Positions 1 to 5,111 of a stretch of DNA of 5,441 nt are shown here, in pieces (the first letter of the stretch is position 1; each line of letters starts with the position of its first letter). The stretch is from Pseudomonadota bacterium (lineage in GTDB: Bacteria; Pseudomonadota; Alphaproteobacteria; Micropepsales; Micropepsaceae). The notes beneath the pieces are model-generated. The model had not been told where the DNA came from. It made no database searches and was given only the letters and a program-made list of their open reading frames with translations. The position numbers and the translations under genes were made by a program. Location: the NCBI GenBank assembly GCA_021817355.1, contig JAKAVI010000445.1, positions 1-5,441 of the forward strand. The letters run 5' to 3'.

Positions 1-276
1 GCGCCCCGGTGGGCAAAGCGGCTGAACAAACAGGGCCACACGCTTGGCGAATAACGGACGCCAAACCTTGAGACCTTCGGACCTGATATCGGGGTGCATT
101 GCCCCTAAGGTATCGGAAGAGCTTGATTAGATATGGAGCAAGTCACCGGGCTTGTCTGACCGACGCGCTGCGTCTTCGCCGGTTCCACCGCGGCCGATAT
201 GCCGGCAAGCATTTTCTCGGCTGTGCGCCTAGTCGCCGTCGCTGCGGTACAGAAATTCTTCGCAAGCTCTGGGCCA
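1..276 (+). pseudogene. Decayed SMP-30/gluconolactonase-family gene fragment (C-terminal part)
   Basis: Frame 1 of this stretch reads as the back half of an SMP-30-type protein broken by stops at 52, 106, 124 and 157. The segment 19-51 gives KRLNKQGHTLGE and 70-93 gives ETFGPDIG. In the intact gene downstream, the matching order is RFPIRSDGSLGRRETFGPES. At the DNA level, positions 71-86 match 1201-1216 in 15 of 16 bases. Colinear weaker matches follow: GVHCP*GI against GAFPDGI, VTGLV against VTLVS, AADMPAS against VEDMAAC, and ASSGP near 262-275 against ASKTGP. The homology fades after about 276 and the left end is cut by the window. I infer an old duplication or a second family member that has decayed. 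This was aligned by eye with small insertions allowed, so the exact right boundary is uncertain. Confidence 0.55.
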
Positions 277-608
277 CGATAGGTGGCCATAAATAACATG
301 AAGGATATCTGACAGTTATGGCGACAGATCAGCCCGTTGTCAGCAGGCTTCGATATCCTACTTCCTTTAGGAGGGCATGGTCCTGTTGGTTGAAGCCGCT
401 GGTCACTTCGGCGAAATGGCCCCGGCAAATGCGCCATTTACGCGCGGAGGAGCATATTGTCATGCTCACTGCCCAGCCCGTGTGCAAGCGCAACAGTTTG
501 CTTGCACGAGAGGCTGCGTCATTGCCCGAATTCTATCGGCGTGGCTAACGGCTATTGCGGCAAGACATCCAATGATCAGCTCGATACGGCACAGCATGGA
601 GTGGTCAC
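277..608. other. Non-coding leader region upstream of the SMP-30 gene
   Basis: I recognise no gene in these 330 bases. Short open frames exist, one with ATG at 377 and one with ATG at 462. The second has a GGAGGA at 446-451 that resembles a ribosome binding site, but its 28-residue product resembles nothing I know. The notable structure is the inverted repeat at 482-507. I found no sigma-54 (GG-N10-GC) or NifA-type (TGT-N10-ACA) site by eye. The stretch probably holds the promoter of the downstream gene plus the tail of decayed DNA. Confidence 0.4.
482..507. promoter_or_regulatory. Perfect 8-bp inverted repeat upstream of the SMP-30 gene
   Basis: GTGCAAGC (482-489) and GCTTGCAC (500-507) form perfect arms around a 10-base spacer, about 100 bp before the GTG start at 609. 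No T-run follows, so it is not an intrinsic terminator. The arms could be half-sites for a dimeric repressor of the GntR, LacI or similar type that controls the lactonase gene. No regulator gene is adjacent in this window, so the role is inferred. Confidence 0.4.
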
Positions 609-1559
609 GTGAAACTCTCTGAATTCAAGCTGAACGATGCGAACTTCAAGACGTTCGGGCGCGGATTACAGCGCCCCGAATGCGTATGGATCGATGACGA
701 TGGTATCTGGGTGTCCGACATGCGTGGTGGTGTTGCCCAGGTCACGACTGGCGTTCAGCCGGAATTGCTCGGTTCTGGGGTCGCAGTTCCCAATGGATTC
801 AGTCGTCGGCCGGATGGGAGCTTTGTTGTTGCCGGAATTGGCGATGGCCGCGTTTATCTCATTGCGCCGAACGGGAAAACCCGAGTGTTGTTAGACAACT
901 TCGATGGTAAGCCGCTTGGTACCGTTAACTATGCGTGTGCCGACGGGATGGACCGGACGTGGCTTTCGATGATGACTCGCAAGCCACACTGGGGCGATGC
1001 GCTTACCTCGTCGGATACCGATGGATATATCGTTCGAATCGATGGCGAAGGCGCTCGCGGCGAAATTGTCGCCGATGGGTTGGACTCGACCAACGAAGTG
1101 AAAATCTCTCCTGACGGTCGCCATCTCTATGCGGCCGAGACCTTGGGTTGCAGGGTCGTACGTTTCCCGATCAGGTCCGACGGTTCACTTGGCAGAAGGG
1201 AGACGTTCGGACCTGAAAGCCTGGGCCGGGGAGCATTTCCAGATGGCATCAGCTTTGATCGCAGGGGTAATCTCTGGGTCACGCTCGTCAGCCAAAACGG
1301 ATTGATGGTTATCGATCGGCGCGGTGACCCACATATTGTGTACCGCGACATGAATGAACCCGCCGTCGAGGATATGGCTGCCTGTGTGGAACAACGCAGC
1401 TGTACGATCGATCATCTTCTCGCTTGCGCATCAAAAACCGGTCCGCTACCGCTGCCGACGAGCATAGCATTTGGCGGACCAGACGGTCGCACAGCGTATG
1501 TCGGCTCTTTGACGCTATCCCATTTGCCGACGTTTCGCCTACCAGAGGAACTCGAATAG
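609..1559 (+). CDS. SMP-30/gluconolactonase/LRE-like family protein
   Basis: This 316-residue protein belongs to the SMP-30/gluconolactonase/LRE family, six-bladed beta-propellers that bind one divalent metal and hydrolyse sugar lactones or related esters, usually in the cytoplasm. Expected metal ligands are visible by position: E24 in RPECVWID, N107 in the VNYACADG segment, N162 in TNEVKISPDGRHLY, and D212 in FPDGISFDRRGNLWVT. The blade signatures SPDGRHLYAAET and DRRGNLWVT are typical. The length is close to the usual 290-310 residues. There is no signal peptide. The GTG start at 609 was chosen because GGAG at 598-601 lies seven bases upstream and no in-frame ATG precedes it. The actual substrate cannot be read from the sequence; gluconolactone is only one possibility. 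The remains of a related gene lie upstream at 1-276. It is monocistronic as far as can be seen. Confidence 0.88.
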   Translation: MKLSEFKLNDANFKTFGRGLQRPECVWIDDDGIWVSDMRGGVAQVTTGVQPELLGSGVAVPNGFSRRPDGSFVVAGIGDGRVYLIAPNGKTRVLLDNFDGKPLGTVNYACADGMDRTWLSMMTRKPHWGDALTSSDTDGYIVRIDGEGARGEIVADGLDSTNEVKISPDGRHLYAAETLGCRVVRFPIRSDGSLGRRETFGPESLGRGAFPDGISFDRRGNLWVTLVSQNGLMVIDRRGDPHIVYRDMNEPAVEDMAACVEQRSCTIDHLLACASKTGPLPLPTSIAFGGPDGRTAYVGSLTLSHLPTFRLPEELE

Positions 1560-2175
1560 ACGAACAACGCGGTTCCGGCCTCCTTGCAAAACCCTGACCC
1601 GTCACTTCCCTTGTGATGATCTACTGGGCCTTCAACCGCTTCTTCCGCTTCACATTTCGTCGCCCACACTGACTGTTATCGATTACAAACACCAGCCTCT
1701 TCTGCGAGGCGAAGGAGCCTAAGCCAGCGATCCGAGCCTGGCCCGATGCGCGGTCCGAGACTCTTTCCGTTCGATACTGCAATAATAAGCCAAAAGATCA
1801 TGTTCTGCAGGCTATGTCCCTGGGCAGACACTTCGAGGTGACGAAGCGCATCTTGGCGAGGGCTATCGAGAAAGCTCAGTTCCCGGGGGAGATCCCGCAC
1901 ACGCTTCGGACAGAGCCAGCCGTCGCGGAAAGCATCGACGAAAGCCCCTGTCCCTGCGGCTTCCGCCGGCCCCGGTGGAACACTCAGCGCTCAGGCCGAC
2001 GGACTGCGAATAGAAGGAAACGAAGCGGGACGAAAGCTGGCCATCCTTCGCGGAGCAAGCTGGCGTCGCGGAGAAGGCCGACCAAAGCATTCGTCGGGCC
2101 ATGCGGCGCGAAATCACCGTCCCGGCCTCAACCGGGAATTCGCTGACCTACGCCGGGCCCATTTGCTGGATCTCG
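1560..2175. other. 616-bp stretch without a recognisable gene
   Basis: This gap separates the SMP-30 gene from the 3' end of acdR. Several frames stay open for 75-110 codons, as is common in high-GC DNA. The longest are 1814-2146 (+) and a minus-strand frame from about 2000 down to 1676. None has a clear ribosome binding site together with a recognisable domain. In one plus frame, stretches before and after a TAG near 2010 look mildly protein-like (for example FAEQAGVAEKADQSIRRAM around 2048-2104), which may be a gene relic, but I cannot name a family. I saw no terminal inverted repeats of an insertion sequence and no strong terminator behind either gene. Confidence 0.4.
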
Positions 2176-2640
2176 TCAAAAATCCAGCGCCGCGTTGTCG
2201 ACAACTTCCTTCATCACGAAGAATGTCCGCGTCTGGCGCACCCCCGGCAGCGCGATCAGGCGCTCGCCGTGCAGACGATTGAAGTCCTCCATGTCGCCGA
2301 CGCGGATCTTCAGGAAATAATCGAAATCGCCGGCGACCAGATGGCAATCAAGCACGAATTTGAGCTGCGCGACTGCCTCCTCGAATGCGGCGAAGCTTTC
2401 CGGTGTCGATCGGTCCAACACGACTCCGACCATGACCAGCGCACCCTTTCCAACCTTGCGCGGCGCAATCATCGCCCTCACCTGGCTTACATATCCCTCC
2501 TCGAACAAGCTTTGGACCCTGCGATGGCAGGTCGCCGCGCTGATCGACGCGGTCTGCGCCAGCTCCGCATTGCTGAGACGCCCATTGTTCTGCAGCAATC
2601 TCAATAGCTTGAGGTCAGTCCGGTCCAGTCGCGACGTCAT
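2176..2640 (-). CDS. acdR: Lrp/AsnC-family transcriptional regulator, probable AcdR
   Basis: This 154-residue protein is an Lrp/AsnC-family regulator. The N-terminal winged helix-turn-helix covers about residues 5-60 (LDRTDLKLLRLLQNNGRLSN, then the recognition-helix region SAATCHRRVQSL). The C-terminal RAM effector and oligomerisation domain covers about 68-145, with the family signature VAGDFDYFLKI at 102-112. It is divergent from acdS. In characterised proteobacteria, AcdR is the Lrp-type protein in this position that controls ACC deaminase expression, so the name rests on family plus context. I prefer the ATG at 2640 because GGAAGA (2648-2653 on the complement) lies seven bases upstream and the length fits the family. 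An in-frame GTG at 2682 would add 14 residues that overlap the likely operator. A palindrome at 2665-2680 suggests autoregulation. What it senses cannot be read here. Confidence 0.85.
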   Translation of the reverse strand: MTSRLDRTDLKLLRLLQNNGRLSNAELAQTASISAATCHRRVQSLFEEGYVSQVRAMIAPRKVGKGALVMVGVVLDRSTPESFAAFEEAVAQLKFVLDCHLVAGDFDYFLKIRVGDMEDFNRLHGERLIALPGVRQTRTFFVMKEVVDNAALDF

Positions 2641-2799
2641 GAAATATTCTTCCGATGGTTGGCTGAATATCGGCATATTCACTCATATATGGAGCTAAAT
2701 GAAGTGCAATATCGGTAAAAATCCCTGCATTTCGGGAGCACCTTTCGTCCGGTGCGTGATAGCGATTCCCCTCAACCACCTTCGTAAGGGAATTCTCGA
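2641..2799. promoter_or_regulatory. Divergent acdR-acdS control region
   Basis: These 159 bp between the divergent start codons must hold both promoters. AATATCGG occurs at 2666-2673 and again at 2708-2715, exactly 42 bp apart (about four helical turns), which suits a multimeric Lrp-type protein binding one face of the DNA. GAAATATTC (2641-2649) is a further AT-rich partial palindrome. A weak candidate acdS promoter is TTGGCT (2659-2664) with CATATA (2684-2689) at 19-bp spacing, which would place the palindrome inside the spacer. I saw no TGT-N10-ACA NifA site and no properly spaced sigma-54 element, unlike the NifA-controlled acdS genes reported in Mesorhizobium symbiosis islands. The acdS ribosome binding site AAGGGA lies at 2786-2791. 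Confidence 0.55.
2665..2680. promoter_or_regulatory. Palindrome GAATAT-N4-ATATTC, probable AcdR operator
   Basis: The perfect 6-bp arms GAATAT and ATATTC flank CGGC, 25 bp upstream of the acdR start codon. Its size and AT-rich arms suit an Lrp-family dimer. Its place close to acdR and about 120 bp from acdS suggests repression of acdR and activation of acdS, as in described acdR-acdS systems. This role is inferred. Confidence 0.5.
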
Positions 2800-3813
2800 A
2801 TGCTGGAGAAATTCGAGCGCTATCCGCTCACCTTCGGACCTACCCACATCGAAAAGCTGGAGCGGCTCAGCGCACATCTCGGCGGCAAGGTCGATCTCTA
2901 CGCAAAACGCGAGGACTGCAATTCAGGCCTGGCCTATGGCGGCAACAAGCTTAGAAAGCTCGAGTACATCATCCCAGATGCGATCGCCGCCAACGCCGAT
3001 ACGCTGGTCTCGATCGGAGGCGTCCAATCGAACCACACGCGCATGGTGGCGGCAGTGGCCGCCAAGATCGGTATGAAGTGCCGCCTCGTGCAGGAGAGTT
3101 GGGTGCCGCACGAGGATGCAGTCTATGACCGGGTCGGCAACATCATGCTCAGCCGCATCATGGGCGCCGATGTGCGCCTGATCGACGAAGGTTTCGACAT
3201 CGGCATCAGGAGGAGCTGGCAGGATGCGATCGATGACGTGAAGGCGAAGGGCGGCAGGCCATACGCGATCCCTGCCGGCGCCTCGGTCCACAAATTCGGG
3301 GGCCTCGGTTATGTCGGGTTCGCTGAAGAGGTCAGAGCGCAGGAAAGAGAGTTGGGCTTCACCTTCGACTATATAGTGGTCTGCACCGTGACAGGTTCAA
3401 CGCATGCCGGCATGCTCGTCGGCTTCGCGAAGGACGGCCGCGAGCGGAAGGTGATCGGTATAGATGGGTCGTCCACACCCTCTCAGACCAAAGCACAGGT
3501 ACTCGACATCGCCCGCAAAACCGCGAAGCTGGTCGAGCTGGGCAAGGATATCGTCGCCGACGATGTCGTCCTCATCGAAGACTATGCCTATCCAGCCTAT
3601 GGCATCCCATCGGAAGAAACCAAGTCCGCCATCCGCCTCGCCGCTCAGCTCGAGGGTATGATCACCGATCCCGTCTACGAGGGAAAATCGATGCAGGGCA
3701 TGATCGATCTTGTCGAGAAGGGCTACTTTGCCGAGGGCTCGAAGGTACTCTACGCACATCTCGGTGGTGCGCCAGCGCTGAACGGATACGCCTACGCATT
3801 CAGAAACGGCTAG
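2800..3813 (+). CDS. acdS: 1-aminocyclopropane-1-carboxylate (ACC) deaminase
   Basis: This is a PLP enzyme of the tryptophan-synthase-beta fold (fold type II). It opens the ring of ACC, the plant ethylene precursor, to 2-oxobutyrate and ammonia in the cytoplasm, which lowers host ethylene and supplies nitrogen. The 337 residues align end to end with my recollection of characterised AcdS proteins (338 aa). The PLP lysine is K50 in [10 protein letters not shown], and S77 lies in [10 protein letters not shown]294 (DPVYEGKSM) and L321 ([11 protein letters not shown]) correspond to E295 and L322, the residues that separate true ACC deaminases from D-cysteine desulfhydrases. The C-terminus ends in the typical FRNG. 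The ATG at 2800 has AAGGGA eight bases upstream. It is divergent from acdR and convergent with the DUF433 gene. No truncation or missing catalytic residue is seen. Confidence 0.96.
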   Translation: MLEKFERYPLTFGPTHIEKLERLSAHLGGKVDLYAKREDCNSGLAYGGNKLRKLEYIIPDAIAANADTLVSIGGVQSNHTRMVAAVAAKIGMKCRLVQESWVPHEDAVYDRVGNIMLSRIMGADVRLIDEGFDIGIRRSWQDAIDDVKAKGGRPYAIPAGASVHKFGGLGYVGFAEEVRAQERELGFTFDYIVVCTVTGSTHAGMLVGFAKDGRERKVIGIDGSSTPSQTKAQVLDIARKTAKLVELGKDIVADDVVLIEDYAYPAYGIPSEETKSAIRLAAQLEGMITDPVYEGKSMQGMIDLVEKGYFAEGSKVLYAHLGGAPALNGYAYAFRNG

Positions 3814-3830
3814 CTATAGGAAGCCCACCT

Positions 3831-3870
3831 CTCCCGCGCGCCTTTCATTGAAAATTATCGCGCGCGCGAG
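3831..3870. terminator. GC-rich hairpin between convergent acdS and DUF433 gene
   Basis: CTCCCGCGCGC (3831-3841) can pair with GCGCGCGCGAG (3860-3870) over 11 bp with one mismatch, closing an 18-base AT-rich loop. It begins 17 bases after the acdS stop and lies between two genes that point at each other, so it could end transcription from both sides. No T-run follows on either strand, so it is not a classical intrinsic terminator. Confidence 0.35.
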
Positions 3871-3926
3871 GCACAAGGTGGAGGCCTCCGCCTCTCTCCG
3901 TGGTCACTGCGACAAAGACTTCTCCA

Positions 3927-4568
3927 TCAATGTCGAAAATGCTTCTGGGTATCGCCCTCGCCGCGATCGGCATCATCGAGGTCCTCCAGCCCGACTCCCT
4001 GCACCGCCCGCTTAACGCTGATGCGCGGATAAGGCCGCCCCGCCTTGGGATAGGCTTTCGCGTAGGCCATGGCCGCCTCGACATGCTCGCGTGACAGGGA
4101 CGGATAATCTTCCAGCACCTGTTCAATCGATGCCCCACCTTCGAGCAGTGCGGCAAGCCGGTAGACCTCGACCTGCGTGCCTTTCACCACAGACTCGCCA
4201 TCGGCCCGAACCTCCACCTTCTCAGCCAGCGCTGCGAGATCCAAGGTGCGCTGCTCGACTTCCTGAACCAGGTCGCGAACCGAAACGCGGAACCGGCCGA
4301 AGCGAACTTCATCGCGTTGTTCGATGGGCGTCTGCTGGAGCGCCTCATAGAATTCGCCGCGCGCCTTGGGCGTGAGTTCGTCGCGCAGGGCTCGCACGGC
4401 GTAGAGATAGAAGAGGTCGCGCCACTCGATCGCGCGCACAGGTGCGCCGGCGCGTTGCACCAAAACCGGGCGCACGGGTCCAAGATCCAGAGATTTCTTC
4501 ACGACCCTCACCGGCTCGCGTAAAACGAACGCGGCCTCGGCGGCGGTGAACTGTGCTCGATGAGCCAA
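3927..4568 (-). CDS. DUF433-family protein, VapB45-like antitoxin (orphan)
   Basis: This 213-residue protein has two parts. Residues 1-60 look like a MerR-type winged helix (FTAAEAAFVLREPVRVVKKS). Residues about 120-178 form a DUF433 domain (GESVVKGTQVEVYRLAALLE, then IEQVLEDYPSLSREHVEAAMAYA). The same arrangement occurs in antitoxins such as mycobacterial VapB45, which are normally followed by a PIN-like (DUF5615/Mut7-C type) toxin gene. Here the stop codon overlaps an ATG (TGATG at 3925-3929), the usual coupling signal. That ATG opens only seven codons (MEKSLSQ) before a stop, and the 113 bp left before acdS hold no toxin. The start is TTG at 4566-4568, supported by GAAGG at 4578-4582 on the complement. 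A palindrome at 4591-4603 suggests autoregulation. The antitoxin role is from family; it could also be a stand-alone DNA-binding protein. Confidence 0.78.
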   Translation of the reverse strand: MAHRAQFTAAEAAFVLREPVRVVKKSLDLGPVRPVLVQRAGAPVRAIEWRDLFYLYAVRALRDELTPKARGEFYEALQQTPIEQRDEVRFGRFRVSVRDLVQEVEQRTLDLAALAEKVEVRADGESVVKGTQVEVYRLAALLEGGASIEQVLEDYPSLSREHVEAAMAYAKAYPKAGRPYPRISVKRAVQGVGLEDLDDADRGEGDTQKHFRH

Positions 4569-4590
4569 CCTACGTCACCTTCTAATACGA

Positions 4591-4603
4591 CCCTAATTTA
4601 GGG
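4591..4603. promoter_or_regulatory. Palindrome CCCTAA-T-TTAGGG, likely operator of the DUF433 gene
   Basis: A perfect 13-base odd palindrome sits 22 bp upstream of the TTG start, just ahead of the ribosome binding site. Antitoxins usually repress their own promoter through such sites, and the N-terminal winged helix of this protein could bind it. The promoter hexamers are not clear by eye. Confidence 0.5.
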
Positions 4604-4792
4604 CTGCATTATTTCAGCATCGAGGGCACGCTGTCGCTGGCTGCCCATGGAAGCGCAGGCTTTCAGGCGCCGGCTCTTCCTGCGAGCGCGTTCCAGCGAG
4701 AGAGTGAGTGTCGCGACGAGGTTTTGATCGCGGGCTGATGGTTCGAAAAGAGGCTCCGGGCGCCCGCCACGGCCCGCAATTTCGCCTCTGCG

Positions 4793-4849
4793 TGCTTCCC
4801 GCGTGCTTCCCCATGCTTCCCCGGATAACTGAAAAAAGGCGGGGAAGCA
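4793..4849. repeat. Left arm-type repeats: three direct TGCTTCCC copies plus one inverted
   Basis: TGCTTCCCg occurs at 4793-4801, TGCTTCCCC at 4804-4812 and again at 4814-4822, with start-to-start spacing of 11 and 10 bp (one helical turn). An inverted copy GGGGAAGCA lies at 4841-4849. The core TGCTT(C/A)CCC is shared with the repeats just before the integrase gene. Short phased repeats of this kind are the arm sites bound by the N-terminal domain of tyrosine integrases. A-tracts at 4832-4837, 4851-4856 and 4863-4867 lie beside them and may bend the DNA. Confidence 0.65.
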
Positions 4850-4873
4850 GAAAAAAGCCCCGAAAAAGTCAAC

Positions 4874-4886
4874 CAAGCTTTTGATT
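4874..4886 (-). promoter_or_regulatory. IHF-binding consensus match
   Basis: On the minus strand the 13 bases AATCAAAAGCTTG match the IHF consensus WATCAANNNNTTR at every specified position. The site lies between the left arm repeats and the tRNA core, where IHF bends DNA in attP sites of tyrosine recombinases. Confidence 0.55.
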
Positions 4887-4900
4887 CTCAACGGGAATTT

Positions 4901-4950
4901 TGGAGCGGGCGACGCGAATCGAACGCGCGACCCTAACCTTGGCAAGGTTA
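4901..4950 (-). other. 3' half of tRNA-Gly(GCC), attachment-site core
   Basis: The minus strand reads from the start of the anticodon arm to the CCA end of a tRNA-Gly. It has stem TAACC/GGTTA closing the loop TTGCCAA (anticodon GCC), a five-base variable loop, T-arm GCGCG-TTCGATT-CGCGT, 3' acceptor strand CGCCCGC, then TCCA. The D-arm and the 5' acceptor strand are absent at higher coordinates, so this is not a working gene. It is the identity segment left or carried by an element that integrates in the tRNA anticodon-to-3' region. An intact tRNA-Gly(GCC) should sit at the other end of an element. Confidence 0.85.
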
Positions 4951-4967
4951 GTACAAGTCTTTTCTTG

Positions 4968-5060
4968 CACATTCCGGGAAATTCCTCCACATTCCGAACG
5001 GGCATTATATCCTTATTTATAAGGCATATATCATTCGTCCTATTGTTCCTGGAAATTCCT
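4968..5060. repeat. Short direct repeats between the att core and the integrase gene
   Basis: CACATTCCG occurs at 4968-4976 and 4988-4996, 20 bp apart. GGAAATTCCT occurs at 4977-4986 and 5051-5060, and its first nine bases form an odd palindrome. They could be extra sites for an excision factor or a regulator of the integrase promoter. The function is unknown. Confidence 0.35.
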
Positions 5061-5076
5061 GCGTATTGCCCCCTAC

Positions 5077-5097
5077 TGCTTACCCGGTGCTTACCCG
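5077..5097. repeat. Right arm-type repeats: two direct TGCTTACCCG copies
   Basis: Exact copies at 5077-5086 and 5088-5097 lie 11 bp apart and end 14 bases before the integrase start codon. They share TGCTT(A/C)CCC with the left array. Their position over the probable integrase promoter suggests that the integrase could repress its own gene by binding here, as P4-type integrases do. Confidence 0.6.
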
Positions 5098-5111
5098 ATC
5101 CGAAGGCAACC

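Noticed and set aside
105..437. Open frame of 110 codons on the minus strand
   Set aside because: No ribosome binding site or known domain is visible, and it overlaps the decayed SMP-30 fragment on the other strand.
1814..2146. Open frame of 110 codons on the plus strand
   Set aside because: It is arginine-, serine- and proline-rich, typical of a chance frame in high-GC DNA, with no recognised family.
2101..2607. Open frame of 168 codons on the plus strand
   Set aside because: It lies opposite acdR, whose Lrp-family protein is unmistakable. The plus-strand product is low in family-like signals.
2641..2682. Upstream GTG start at 2682 for acdR
   Set aside because: It would extend the protein by 14 residues beyond the normal Lrp N-terminus and cover the palindrome. 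The ATG at 2640 has a good ribosome binding site and gives the usual length.
2714..2728. Possible sigma-54 promoter (GG then GC) upstream of acdS
   Set aside because: The spacing between GG and GC is 11 rather than 10 bases, the surrounding consensus is poor, and no NifA site is present.
3845..4156. Open frame of 103 codons on the minus strand overlapping the DUF433 gene end, considered as the missing toxin
   Set aside because: It overlaps the antitoxin gene by more than 200 bp in another frame and shows no PIN-like acidic motifs.
4793..4849. Possible CRISPR array or intrinsic terminator
   Set aside because: The repeats are only 8-9 bases long at helical spacing with no spacers, and the inverted pair is not followed by a T-run on the plus strand. 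Integrase arm sites explain them better.
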